The notes: generated by a model from the letters alone, not told the origin. Positions 34,248 through 46,799 are shown, counted from the first letter of the stretch. The stretch: DNA of 64,000 nucleotides from Trichobilharzia regenti (GCA_944472135.2 OX235270.1:85817168-85881167), one strand, 5' to 3'. A program made the numbers and translations.

Positions 34248-37200
34248 AAATAAGTAAAATGCTTCAGGTATGTGATGAAATTATAGATCATTTTATTATA
34301 TACTATCGCATGATTCCAATCAGCTTCACAAAATGCATAAAGTGAAACAAATTTGTAAATTTTTATTGGTTATCCACAACCCAAAAGTATGTAAACGTTA
34401 AGAGTCATAAGAAGTGCTAGCTGAGGGAGGGGTTCGCTTCTCACAGTATACTATATCTCAGTCTAAATGCACATATCGATGTTGATCAAGGTCTGAAATG
34501 ATACTATTAAATCTTTTTAATTAATCCTCTCCAACTATCTTAAAGAAAATTTCGCGGCCTGATTTCCTCTACATTCATATTATCTAATATTGAACAGTTC
34601 CTTAATTAGTGATCATTAGACTTTCATTCATATGCCTTTCAGGTGAACATGTTTCAGTATTGTTCAGAAACCAGAATCAAAGACACTTAAAAGGCGATAA
34701 AAGTTACCTGAGTGTTTTCTTAATATACAGAAAGAATGAAATGTTACTGATTTCAAAATTGTTGGCAGAACATTGTGTTATTTCCTGAATGCGAGTATAT
34801 TAAATATTTATTTGCACTGCTTACGCATTTATGGACCATTACTAGTCTTTTACTTATATGCATATGTATGTATTTATTTGTATCTGGGTTTTTCTACTTA
34901 TACTTGTGAGATCTTAGACCATTCACTCAATGATCGATTAGGTCTGAACACAACATACATTTAGCATTTATATTAAAATGTCATTCGTAATTTAAATAAA
35001 CCTATTTGATGACTTAACTTAATAACAACAATCAAGTGTATGAATGAGTTTTCCCTTTTGAATTAAAAGCGGAAGTTGATGTGTTTTACTGTTTTACTTC
35101 ACACTGAATAAAGTTGTGGTTTAACATAATTTATTCTGTCAGATAAATTAAAGTTCACATTCATATATTTTACTACACAAATCAATCAAACTACATAACA
35201 TTTAAAATAATATTGAATAAATTTGGATTTTATATCAAAATTTAACCGTATGATTTTCAGCTTTCGAACCACCTCTCGTCAGACTAGTCACCTAATGCCT
35301 TTTATATTGTAAAAATAATGAATGCTATGGGTGTTATGTAGGTAGAAAAACAGTTCACATCAAAAGATCCATACTCTTCAACACGTTTTGTTTAAGTAGA
35401 TGACACTAGTGAATTCATGAATGGAGTTTACTACCATACCTCTTGGAAATGTTAGCTACGGCAAATAAAAAAATATTCATTCAGAGGCCGTAAACTGTAT
35501 GTGTAAACACTATTGATCGATTGTAGCAGGCCAAGGTTTTTTCAGCAGTGGCATCGCTAAAATAATGATATAACACCAGAGGAATCAAACCTGAACCCCT
35601 TCTGTGGTCAGTGAGCTTTCCAGCATTGAATCAATAGCACACTATAAACACAAAACTGACTTTTTATGATCTGAATTCAGGAAACCGATCTCTGCGTTCT
35701 ACTGTATAGCTGGCAAAGCTTCTTTGATACACACACAGTCACCAAACGTCCCCAAGATAGGAGAAGACAATTATTCTGGAATAATTTTGCGGTTCTGTTA
35801 AGCGACAGTAACATCAGAAATTATCTCAACAGCGCCGTTAGACAGCTATACAGTCCGGTCTAAGTACAAAACGAGAACTCAGAACCAAGTGGGATATTCA
35901 CAAAAGGTGCGATCAAAATTTTTCTACACAAGAATCAAACATTAATGCTTCCTGTGGACAGTTTAGGGTCAGAAATGATCCTCAGAATCACATCAGACAG
36001 CACATTGCATTGTACACACAGACACAAAGAGAAACATTAAATTGAGAGATTAAACAACGACAAACACAAATAATAAAGATCAAATCAACATATGATATGC
36101 AAATGTCAGACCGATGATGTACAGTCAAGGAGAAAAACGAATAATAATTTCAGAGTTAGTTGGAACGTCCAAATAAGTATAAATACTGTGACAAGATTGT
36201 TCAGGAGGCACTTTCTTAACAGATTTTCTGTTACAATAATTACTACACACATCATCAACAAACCCTTCTTTTTCGGCTATAGAAGTGTAAGTGGGCATAG
36301 AGTATAGTGGTGTCAAATGTCTTCACTCCTTATAAAATGGTAATATTCAACCTGAGAAAGTATTAGTAATAAAGAAATTCAGAAATCCAATCAATTTGGT
36401 GCAGTTTATTATTATTCTTTTTTGGAAAAATTATACACTTTGAATTTATTATTATTTGATTGGAAGTAAATCTATCTAATGAGAAATATAAAGAAAATCT
36501 CAGATGAAGCTGGACTTTACTTGACATAAATTTATTCACTTAAGCATTTATTAAATTGATACAAACAAATTTACTCAAAAACGGACCTACCTATATCCTA
36601 GGTATATTTGATACATTTCGCTTTAGTTAAAGTTTTTCTAATGATCTAAATTTAGACAACATTATCTTGACTACTACTTTGGCTACTTAGATTGCTTCTT
36701 GGTCATTCTTCTCTCGACAAACAATTATCACACTACTTGAGACACCAATTGACTGAAAAAAGTCTTCTACTTATATAAATAAAACGGAATTCTTATGTTT
36801 ACAGGCCAATGTCATCATAGGTTTTAAGTATTCCAGAAAACATAAGATTCCATGAGGTACGTATAATCTTCACTTAGCAAACAACGTGAAATAATTTGTT
36901 AATATTTCTAGAATGTTTATTTCCGAAAGATCAAAGACGCTGAAGTTATCTTTGAAAGCAGTTATTACTTCATTATACAACACCAATGGTGAATAAGTAT
37001 TTTTCTAAATGACCACTAGTTTTATACTTGGCTGAAATTGCAAGTTTCTATATTAATGTAAATGAGGCAAGAATTCAAAAGTTTACTTAAAGTATAGGAA
37101 CTATAATAGGATGATAAAAATCTAAGAGTTCAGGTAACCAACCTCATGAGAGGCCAGAAACCAACTTACCGTATAACACCAACAGTTAACTAGAGTAGTG

Positions 37201-38166
37201 AAAACCTTCAGATGAATTTGTAGCCGGGAAATGTAGCCCAAAACATTTCGTCTTTAAATACTGGTTGCTTATTATTTTAAACAAGCAGTTGTGCTTGCTG
37301 TTTGTTGCTACTAGCCCTAATCGGTTCGCAGTCTGTTATCATTTGTTTTGTCATAAAAATATTCTCAAAGAAAATATTTCTTCTTTTTTTTTAAATTCTT
37401 ATATGCAAGTTTGTAGACATATTTTATGCTTGTGCATTACGAGTTATCTTTTATCATTATTTTACGTGACTGTGTTAGAACTACATAACCGCATTATACA
37501 AACTTAGTTAGTTTTTTATTCACTGCAGTTGTTCTTTCACTTTAAAGGAAAGACTACTTCATCCAAATTAATCTAAATTCGTAAAACTTTAATTTCAACT
37601 TTTTTTTTATTTGTTCTTGCTAAGCATGTAGGCACAGTGTCTCAAAAAAAGTCAATGTAAATGTCCTGTTTTATTGTGTGGTGTATAAAACTGATAGACT
37701 ATGAAAACTAATACTGTTTTAAGCTAATCTCTTTATTATTACTAAGAATTTATGAAACGTTTGTAAAATGTCCTTCTATTCACTACACAGCTTTTGTGTA
37801 CAGCCTATAGATACAAGACGCTCAGACACAGGAAATGTTTATACTGAAATTGCTGCATACAGAAAACTAAGATTTTCTCCATCATACCCGTAAATAAGAA
37901 CAAGACTAGAGTAGGGCTCCATGAAACAAAAATTATCTGAGCGAAATTCCATTAATAGTACAACTATAACAAACTAGCAGGTAAACAGCTAACCCAGTGG
38001 TTATAATTCAGGTCGTTTATACATTTCTATTCTCCATATTAGAGACTTCTGATACGGAATTATTTAAGGAGAAATTTTGGTAAAAACCAGTCCAGATGAA
38101 GAAAAATATTTCTTCAGCTATAGACGCCAGTAGTGGCAATGCTATGAGGTGGTAATAATTAATATC
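34248..38166. other. 3.9 kb without a supported gene
   Basis: A box-B-like block (complement GGTTTGATTCCTC) near 35,585-35,600 suggests a very old minus-strand SINE-A-like fragment at about 35,550-35,650. The stretch 35,650-36,340 is somewhat less A+T-rich and unlike its neighbours, but no family is recognised. Open frames at 36092-36307 and 36125-36316 overlap on opposite strands and are not supported. Near 37,230 a block GGAAATGTAGCCCAAAACATTTCG is repeat-like. Confidence 0.45.
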
Positions 38167-38435
38167 TTATATTAAAATGGTGCGTCAGTGGCGCAGCGGT
38201 TAGCACGCTCGCCGACCATGTACATGGTCCGGGGTTCGATCCCCGACCACCGACGAACTCCTCTACCTCGCTAAGCCAGAAATAATTCTGGTAAAGAGGA
38301 AAGGTAGGGCATGAGGCTAGCAACCCCATCCTGTAAAAATAAACACTGCTACAGGAACTTCAAGCCATTGGCTTGAAGCACTAGGTTCCACTGGGAACGT
38401 GAAGGAAAAATTACTATTTATTATATTAAAATGCA
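38167..38435 (+). mobile_element. SINE-A copy with 13-bp TSD
   Basis: This is the best-preserved SINE-A. Head: GCGTCAGTGGCGCAGCGG (box A TGGCGCAGCGG fits the polymerase III consensus). Box B: GGGGTTCGATCCCC. Body: CCAGAAATAATTCTGG and ATGAGGCTAGCAACCCC. 3' end: TAGGTTCCACTGGGAACGTG. A perfect 13-bp direct repeat, ttatattaaaatg, lies at 38167-38179 and 38423-38435. It can serve as the family reference. Confidence 0.93.
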
Positions 38436-40798
38436 CTAGCAACTTTAGCGGCACTAGTCACACTTAAATTTTAGAAGTTGGCATCACTGTCAATGTTATT
38501 TTTTCGAAAAATAGTCGTATATTAGTATCACAAACTGGAATTATCTCCATTTCATTAAGTTGGAATATCATGATTTCATCCAATAATTGTGATAACCATT
38601 TTCACCGAACTGTGGATTATTCATTAAAAGAGATATCATTACATCTATTGAAGCAAATACGAGTGCATGTAAACTGTTTCAGCAAAGATCTGAAGCCGCC
38701 TTTTATATAAATCTGCGTAGAAAAATTTGAATACCGAAAATAATTTTTCATATGAACTATATAATGAAACGATTTATACCATAAAATTATCAAAAAGCTC
38801 AATAAACGGATGATCATAATCATTTTTTCACTGACAATACATTCTTCTCCACTTCTCTGCCCTGACAGAAATACAAGCACAAACAGTACGTATACAGAAA
38901 CAATTCATATACCTTATTATCGTTTATACTGGTCAAAAACAAAGTTAAGATTATTATCAACAACTACGCATTTGACTTTCCAGTATCATGCCAACCATCT
39001 CATTAGCATAATTTCTGTTATTATTGTAAACATTTTTTTCTATTTATATGTACGTATATATAAATTAGGGTAACATTAGTGAAAACATACTACTATGTTG
39101 CGTTTGTTGCCCGGATGAATATATTATTATCTAAAATTTCTGTAAACAAGAACATATTACTCTCTACTGTGTTTAAAGGACCACTAGCCTACCTGCATAT
39201 AAATAAAGACAGGTTTCAATAAACATTCAAGCAGAAATAACCCACTCCTTACACTACATATATTTCAAAATTTAATAAATCAATAAACCTGTAGAAAGTC
39301 TTCAGACCAAGTAGTAGAATAATTAATAATGCAAAGATTACAATAAGTACTGTATTATTTAAATCTGTGACAAGTCCTAAAAAGTAATGAAACTTCATAA
39401 GGCAATAGCATGCATCGGTGGAGGCAGGTCACGGTTTTTAACTGAAAAAAACCTTTTTACTGTGAAGTGATGCGAAACAGGGATCCTAGAAGACTTTCAA
39501 CGCATATTGAATGCATAAGAACATATGTGTAAATTTAGATACAAATTGTGAAATAATTCAAAATATTTTGTACAAAGGAAGTCGCAGCCCAAATCATTGT
39601 TTTAAACACTCAAACCATCATTCATAGAGAAATTACTCTTTATTATGGGTAGAAGACTTGCATTTAAAGGACGATCTTGAAGATAAACCTAATTCCACAA
39701 AACAACTAATGGACTTTAGTAAGAAGATCAGTAGAACAGTACTGTTCCCGGTGCCCAGACAGTTTTACTCTATGTATATATCTAATATGAGTCAGAGAAT
39801 GGCAATACCTTAACAATTTCGAAACAGAAAGGGCATTTCGAGGGAGCATCTGCTTATGAAACAAATTCTGCGATAAGCAGATGATCAAGAACCACAAGAA
39901 TGTGTTGATATCAAAATGTTTTGTCTAGAAGAAATTCCTAGGACTATTCTTAAACAGTATCATAAGAATCTACGAAATGAAAGGGAAACCTTGAAGTCAG
40001 TCACTAGGCTGACATAATTAGGCACTTCCATGACAGGAAACTTTAAAGAGAAGTAAGTAAAGATAGAAACAGCGAAAATGTATTGAATGCACTGACTGAT
40101 TCATGCATGTGGTCGTCATCGAGTCAAAATCAAACGAATGCAGTCAAAATGACACTGCACACGTCATGGATACATCGGAAACTACGGAGAGAAATAGCGT
40201 AGAGTAAGGTCATATACGGCAAGTTATCAAGTTGTGCGAATACACTGATATGATTACTAGCAATGAGTTATGCTTGTAATGTCATCCTGTGTCAGTGTGA
40301 GCTATACCAGTTTAACTTATATAAATATGGAATTATATTCTAACAGGGCTCCCGAATTCTACTCTTACAAACTGGATTTTTTATTTAAGTCCATTCAGTC
40401 CAAACGAAGATGTTTAAGGACGGTATTTTTTGTACGATTCAAAATTAGAAAACGTTGAAGATTAGCATTCAAATTCATTTCAAAAAGGAGTATAAAATGG
40501 AAAACATTTAGAACGACTAAAATAACAAGGCACTATTTTCTACGTAAATTTAGTCGTGAAGTTTTATCGCGGTTATTTGAGAAACAGACTAACTTACAAA
40601 CCGGATGAAAGGAAGATTTGGTCATTTTTGCTTAGCATAAGATCAAATTCCAGTTTATTCCCAGTAATTTTATGTTTCTTATGATTCAGTAATTTCACTA
40701 ACTAGTAATAATATTTTATTGAGACATTGCTTTTAAAGGTGAACGAAAATTGCAAAAAGATATAATATTGCCTCAGAAAATTTTATTTCATTAAAAGG
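38436..40798. other. no supported gene
   Basis: Overlapping short open frames on both strands (38617-39073, 39706-39897, 40270-40458) show no domain. A slightly less A+T-rich block at about 39,650-40,230 could be an old element but was not matched. Confidence 0.45.
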
Positions 40799-40948
40799 TC
40801 TAATAGGCCTCATGCCCAACCTTCTCTCTTTACCAGTCTTATTACTGGCCGAGCAAGGTAAAGGAGTGTGTCGGCCGAGGATAAAACTCCGGACCGCATG
40901 TGTCGTCGGTGAGCATTCTACCGCTGTGTCATTGGCGCACTCTAATAG
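40799..40948 (-). mobile_element. SINE-A copy lacking its 3' tail
   Basis: Minus strand: head complement ATTGGCGCAC near 40931-40940, box B region AAACTCCGGACC (mutated), and middle CTTTACCAGTCTTATTACTGG. It stops at ATGAGGC without the shared 3' block. A short 8-bp repeat, tctaatag, occurs at both edges (40799-40806 and 40941-40948) and may be a target-site duplication or chance. Confidence 0.7.
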
Positions 40949-42329
40949 ACCTTGGATGAATTTACTAACGGAATGCTTTTATTTGACGTCTCAATTAATT
41001 TGCAAGCGTTATTGTTACAGAAAATTACCAAAAGTGTTCAGAAGTCCTATAAAAAGTTTTTAACGATTACAGGATAACTTAGCGATTTCACAGAGGATAA
41101 TTTTTAGGTTGTAAGAGAAACCAGCTTGTGTCCTACCCTAGTTAAATTGTTATCGCCCAGTTCTTTACCTGTAGAATACCTTCTCAATTATTTTCAACTT
41201 TTGTAAATTAATTGCTTTGGCTTTACAACTCTAGTAATTATTTATGTAAAACACAATATTTGTTTTATTTTCGCTTTAGAAATAATATGAATAAGCTTAC
41301 AATCGGAAATGGTAGCAATTGTTTGTGATGCAAATTTATTTTTACTTCTATTAGTATGAATTTTAATTTAATTTAGCCAGAGGGGTTAAAAATATGGAGA
41401 AAAATTATTCATTGCTCACCTTTTACTGTCAAAAAGTGTACAAAATAATATGTAGCAGTAAAGAAACACCCGGTATGAGTTTCATTCAAAGCAACAAGGG
41501 ATTAATAAGGAGAGAGCATAGAGTATAAAAGTATTGTACGTACAATTTGTATAGGATCTATCGTATAATGCTTGGACAACAGTAACGTAAATTAAAAGAA
41601 AGAAAGTCATGTATTGATCATTGAATGTGTTCTGTGGCACTCCATAGGCGATGAACGAATATATACTAAATTTCCATGATTGTTACTGTATCTCATTATC
41701 ACTAGTCTTAAGTTAATTACTTTTATAAAATTCACCACACACTGACATATTTTCAACACTTATCTCATTTTCGTATCAAAAGCAGCACTGAAAATTACAA
41801 AAGAAACAAAATACAGTCCTGTCTCTGAGTTTCTGAATAAGTCTGACATTAACTAAAGCAGTCAGTTTGCTCATAGCTTGTACGAAAAATGGGACTTCAA
41901 CAGGTCATCATACTTGAGGTATTTTGAACGGACCGTTGCAGCATTTCATAGTTCATGCATATATTTGATTTCACCAACTGAGTGTCATGTTTCCTCGATT
42001 AATGTGGCATATTTGCTGAAGTTTGAATGATATTTTATTTAGCTTAGATCTATCTGAACGTACATAGAGTCAGTTGCCTTGACAGATTTGAATAAAACAA
42101 CAAGAACAACTTTTACAGGATAAGAAGAATTCAGTGTATTTCATAAGCTTTTAATCAGCTGCAATCAATCTAATATACTGTACAACTAGTGGATGTGTAG
42201 TAATTTATAAATAATTTAAATGAATAACAAGTTCATTCTATAAGCGTAGAACAGCAAGCCGAAAATGAAGGCATGGTATAAGCCATACGGGAAGTCAGAG
42301 TAATGCAATTAACGAAGACAGAACTGGAG
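40949..42329. other. no gene seen
   Basis: A+T-rich DNA; the open frame at 40812-41063 is mostly SINE read-through. Confidence 0.5.
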
Positions 42330-43040
42330 AAACAGAAAGAAGTACTCACCACAAAACAACCTGGGGTGGTCAGTGCCTAAACTTCAACAGCTTCTGTCCC
42401 GTAAACTACAGTAGGGGTTTAGTAAGAACACTATACCGGACGACAGAAAACCTTCTCTACATAGATACATTAGAAACTGAAATCACTCTCATTAGTGAAG
42501 GCCTAAGGAAAAGTGGATATCCAAAACAGTTTGCAGAGAAGTACACTGAATGCGACATGGAGTAGGCAGAGCACAATACTGTCAAGAAGACACTCATGTT
42601 CCTTTAATTAGTATCTAGAGAAGATGAGGTTGGGAAAAGGATTGCTGTGAGAATAAAAGATGCAATATACACAGTGCATTCAAGTCGCGAATCTAGTATT
42701 TCAGTAATAAACAATCTGTTTAATTACACATTCTAAACTATACCAATTTTGCCTCTTGTAAACTCCAACTGTGTTTATAGGGTCACATGTATATGTGGCT
42801 TCAATTACTTAGAGAGTTGTTGAACATGTATTCAAGAGTCTTATTCTTAGAGGTTAAGCGTCATTTAAAAGCTCCATAAATGGACAACTGACTCACACAG
42901 AACACTAGATAAATGCAATAAAATTTTTCAAGATAATGAAAACAGCAAGTACTTCACGACTACTTCAGACTGCTGAAGCTGTCGCCATCTGGAGGGTATG
43001 CAAAAACAAACTGTTACTAACTTATTATTACCATGATAAG
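42330..43040 (+). pseudogene. Penelope-like element, end of RT plus GIY-YIG region (family I)
   Basis: PLEs encode a reverse transcriptase fused to a GIY-YIG endonuclease. Here one frame reads TWGGQCLNFNSFCPVNYSRG, then LVRTLYRTTENL and LISEGLRKSGYPKQFAEKY, the conserved segment downstream of the RT palm. Further on, with stops, come SNCVYRVTCICGFNYLES (the Cys-containing entry to GIY-YIG) and RLLQTAEAVAIWR, then NKLLLTYYY near the C terminus. The catalytic YVDD part is missing on the left. The element is thoroughly decayed, and no terminal repeat is recognised. Confidence 0.78.
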
Positions 43041-43714
43041 AGCTGACCATTTCACCTCAACTTATAGAAATTTCATTTCACTTTTACGATGTAACCTGCT
43101 AATTGCATTCATCTGTTTTCTTACAAATATTAATCCCTGTGTTATCTTTATTTTTTATTTTCGTTGAGTAATGTTTTATATGTTTATCTACCCGTCTCCA
43201 CTTATGCTCGAAATAGCCTTAAATTCCAGAATATTCTTCTCTTTACAGTATAGACTGTCTTTATTTCGGTCGTAACTGATTATTCTACTGTCACGTTCCA
43301 TTTTTTGGTGTTATTCTACTCTTAAAAAAGCATGAAGTATACTAAAACTATTTCATACTCACCGCTTATATAGTTTGTTATTCAGGTTGTATGGGCTGAT
43401 AAAGAGTCCCTGACATAAAATCAATTTACTTACTCCTGCAAAAGTTCTCCTTGTTGCAGTATTCAAATCTGAACGTTTCCTCACACAGACCATTTGGATA
43501 AACACACTAGCACTAAATATTTTAGTTACTACTATACTTAAACAATAAAAACTTTAAGTAAAAATAACCATCTCAAGTTTATAATGAATAACAAGAAGAT
43601 AACTAAAACAAAATTCATTCGATGTATTCGTTATGAAGGTAAATTGATTTCTACCTACTGAGTGATAACTTTTTCAGTGAAGGACATTTCTGTTTTTCAT
43701 AAGGCTAGGAACAT
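43041..43714. other. no gene seen
   Basis: A short block GCTGATAAAGAGTCCCTGAC near 43396 resembles an internal piece of SINE-B. Nothing else was found. Confidence 0.45.
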
Positions 43715-43915
43715 ATCTGAGGAATAGTGCGTACAATTTAGACTCTCCGCATAACCTGAAGGTCCTGATTTTGATCCTCGGTACGGTCATGGGTCAGTAC
43801 TGTGACGAGTCCCAGACTAGGGCGAAACAGCAGTCCAGTATTCTCTGGTATTTCATAACTCTCTAATTGATGTCAGTTCATGATCTGATTTAAGATCAAT
43901 TAAATCCCCACAAAC
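43715..43915 (+). mobile_element. SINE-B copy, 3' two thirds
   Basis: Decayed box B (CCTGATTTTGATCCTCGG), then AGTCCCAGACTAGGGCG, AACAGCAGTCCAGTATTCTC and the tail AATTGATGTCAGTTCATG. Box A is poor. Confidence 0.68.
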
Positions 43916-45124
43916 CATCACTAAACAGTCAAACAGTAACTGGTTTTATCAAATCGACTAAATCGTTGTTCGCTAATTTCTGAAAAATAAATCCCAACAT
44001 TCAACTCTTTCAATACCACTAATTCATTCAAAGTAATAATGTTAGGTGACATGCAACTTTAGTTAATTTCAGTTTGTATTCCCATATAGACCAACAAAAG
44101 ATGCATACTTTAGATAACCAAGAATATACACAATACATTTTATAAAGGTAAGGTTCACAAAGACGTGGGAAACTATCAATTTTGATCTTTAAACTTACCA
44201 ATATTGTTAAATCCAAATCACCGATAAACACTACACTGCACAGATATCTTCAGGGAATTAAAATTTGTAACGTGTTCAATTTTTGCTTCAGATTTATTTA
44301 GTCATGCAATCATTTCATATATGAAATTATTCAGTATTCTACTCAGTTTCATGTTTTTGGGGATTTTTACAGGTTAATGTCATATGTTGTTACTCAGATA
44401 ATAAATTATTCTGGGAAATTAGGTGAATTTTTGCAGCCTCAATAAACATATTTCAAAAACTTCGATAATATGATCCTTCTTTTGATTTGGTCATAAAATA
44501 ATTCCCTAATTTTAGTTATTCCACTTAGTATTTAGTGTATTGTAATTAGTTATAAGGGTGACAAAAATACACGCTCTCCCAGAAATAAAATTTTGATTTT
44601 ACCCCCAAAAATATTTTACTAAATTATGATTGGCTGGCTAAGATAAAGAAACCAACCACACCCTAATGAATATATTCAGATTTGGATAGAAATCCTAACT
44701 AGTGACTGGTAATTTATTTAGTGAAATCATGTCTCTCTGAGATTATGAGAATAAAATTCAACTATTTCCACTACTGATAAAGCCCATTATTATGTCTTGA
44801 TATAATTTTACGATAATAATTGTTAACTACCAGTAATTTCAAAATTAACAACAAAATAAAATTATTAATGCAGCTTTTAAGAAGCATCAGTTTACATGTT
44901 CAGCATACATTATTCAATATAGTGGGCGGTTGAGTAGGCTGGTAAATTCTGTAAAAAGAGTTATGTGTCAGTGATGATTTTGCGACTAATGTAGTTGCTT
45001 CAAATTTAAGGCAAGTGGTAGCTACCACAGAATGCGAAAATCAGCAGAACAGAATTCTGGTACATGTTTATGAAATCTATAAATTATCACAAAAAGTAGT
45101 ATTAATAATGTCGAAAATATCTCT
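43916..45124. other. no firm gene; possible 37-base micro-exon on minus
   Basis: At 44199-44235 (minus) an acceptor (TATCTGTGCAG) and donor (ATTG|GTAAGT) bound an open segment reading VVFIGDLDLTIL. This is weak evidence. The rest is A+T-rich with nothing recognised. Confidence 0.35.
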
Positions 45125-45526
45125 TCATGATGATAAAGTGAATGCTATGAGGTAAGAGAACGTGTATAAATGCGAAATTAACCTAAAAATAAATAACAAC
45201 TTATACCCATTGCTCAAGTCGTGGCTCTTTTCGCCCTCGCTGCCTGTTGAATACCATCTTAGAGTTTGTACTGATGTGCGCGTAGCCTGATTCTCAGTGA
45301 ACACACTATCATCAATTACTGGAAATGCAAGTACATCCAGCTGGCGAGTTCCACATAGGATGAAATGTGCATTTGGGATTCCACTACTAATCACTACCAA
45401 CCAATAAGTGTATAATATTTGAATGATAAATGGCATGAATTCCAAGGACAATTTCAGTAAGTAGTCTCCCAATGAAAGGTTGCCCAAAGTATACGGACAA
45501 TCAGTTAACAGCCTACTTACCCTTTT
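45125..45526 (-). CDS. unassigned 133-codon open frame
   Basis: The frame is open for 133 codons, which is long for this DNA, and has no standard start at its 5' limit. It contains ISSGIPNAHFILCGTRQLD, then FPVIDDSVFTENQATRTSVQ and WYSTGSEGEKSHDLSNG, which looks like evolved protein and not random translation. No catalytic motif or known domain is recognised. A possible donor GG|GTATAAG lies after SNG; the upstream acceptor is poor. It lies beside the 3' side of a decayed PLE, so it could belong to an unrecognised retroelement or be a host exon. Confidence 0.3.
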   Translation of the reverse strand, partial: KRVSRLLTDCPYTLGNLSLGDYLLKLSLEFMPFIIQILYTYWLVVISSGIPNAHFILCGTRQLDVLAFPVIDDSVFTENQATRTSVQTLRWYSTGSEGEKSHDLSNGYKLLFIFRLISHLYTFSYLIAFTLSS

Positions 45527-45699
45527 CTAATTGAGTATGTTTAGAATTGGCAGATGACCTGGGTAGACAGTCAGTATGCTGATGAGAGGGGATTCACATT
45601 CCAATCATTCAAAATGAAGCTGAACATTGCTCTTGATGACTGCAGTGAAATGATGACCAGATTACCAACTGAGTCTATCAGTTTAGCAAATAAGTATAA

Positions 45700-45845
45700 G
45701 ACTTGTGTATTGTGGTAGAGTATAAGTCCATTTTGGATAAAATTTTTTGATAAATCACACAGTATTATACAGTAATAATAACTGATGACCACGTTTCGAG
45801 CACTAATTATTGCTCATGATCATATCAAGATACTCACATAACTTT
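45700..45845 (-). repeat. PLE family II terminal repeat with hammerhead-like relic
   Basis: On minus a GAGC...GCTC helix with a ten-base loop (45798-45815) is followed by GAAA (45794-45797), a short block and GTC. TGAT and ATCA flank it as a possible helix I. PLE terminal repeats are known to carry small hammerheads. Here the CUGAUGA box has lost two bases (CATGA), so it is only a relic. The same block occurs at the 3' flank of the PLE at 58.1 kb. Confidence 0.5.
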
Positions 45846-45913
45846 CTAGCTTCGTCTACATGCATGAGGAAAAAATGGTTAAACATTTGAATAAAATCAA
45901 TATAAGATAAAGT

Positions 45914-46288
45914 ACATTCGGATTGCCTCCAACCATCTAATATCATCAAATCAACGTGCACCGTGATGGTGAGCTACGGACAACGGTGGCCATATTACAA
46001 CCTGACTGATAGAATTCAGTCTGCATCGACCAGAGGACTAGACACATCACACAATTAATAGTGTCAAATCAAAATATCTACTACAGTCCTACAGGAGGTC
46101 AATCGCGAGCCCTAATAGCTCAGTGGTAACGTCTCAGACTGCAGCACTGGGTGACGCGGGTTCGAATCTCAGAAGGGACATGAGTTCCTTCAAGGGTGCA
46201 GATAAGCCTTACTGACGAATGCCAACTAGCACGAAATCTAGGTCTAAGGCTTCCTGCCGATTGCCTCCAATCATCTAATAACATTCGG
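45914..46288 (+). mobile_element. SINE-D copy (tRNA-like) with 8-bp flanking repeat
   Basis: The unit carries a tRNA-like segment near 46108-46180: box A TAGCTCAGTGG is a perfect polymerase III match and box B is GCGGGTTCGAATC. A 25-base block starting GATTGCCTCC appears at both ends, 338 bases apart, as if a tandem dimer had been cut. An 8-base repeat, acattcgg, lies at 45914-45921 and 46281-46288. It sits between the PLE coding relic and the PLE terminal repeat, so it probably inserted into that PLE. Confidence 0.72.
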
Positions 46289-46394
46289 AAATAATGGTAG
46301 TGTTATCAATAAAATACAGCAAGATGGGAAATAAGATGTTTTATAATCAGAATAAGTAACTTGTTAGAAAGTTATAATGTGGATTGAACACATG

Positions 46395-46790
46395 TTAACA
46401 TTATATATTATTACCATCTAATTTGACTGGTAATAATATCTTCCATATCTCTGGTATTTGCGTTGGGTAATTTCTGCTGCAAATTTTGGCTATAGGCTTG
46501 ATGAACCAGGATTCAATAATCAATCGCTCTCTCCACCTACCTATAATACTTTGCAGAACCTTGACTCTCTCCCACCTTATTGTGTGACTCTGCGTTAATG
46601 CATGCAGTGCTGTAGCCGAGTGATTTTCTAGATTTCTTATTTTCTTGGGAGCAGTCATTCTAACTTTAACTAAATTCTTATGTTCTGATTATCTCACTAC
46701 TCCAGATCTACTAGTTTGACCTATGTAGTCGACAGTCATTGCAATTTATTTTGTAAATTGTATTGTTTAAATTAAATTATTATTTATTAT
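46395..46790 (-). pseudogene. Penelope-like element GIY-YIG endonuclease end (family II)
   Basis: The frame reads MTVDYIGQTSRSGVVR, stop, SEHKNLVKVRMT, then NHSATALHALTQSHTIRWE and GRWRERLIIESWFI. These are the GIY-YIG core (YIGQTSR with the following Arg and EHKN) and C-terminal helix region of PLE endonucleases. The RT domain is absent; the left side of the protein is cut near the start of the RTE insertion at 46.8 kb. One in-frame stop and a missing upstream Cys block mark it as dead. It is the same family as the element at 56.5-58.2 kb. Confidence 0.78.
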
Positions 46791-46799
46791 TATTATTTA

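Noticed and set aside
37230..37265. AACATTTCG block as a PLE terminal repeat with ribozyme
   Set aside because: No CUGAUGA box or pairing partner; similarity is limited to a few bases.
46108..46180. Functional tRNA gene with perfect box A
   Set aside because: It is embedded in SINE-D with repeated ends; the T-arm is mismatched and no clean cloverleaf forms.
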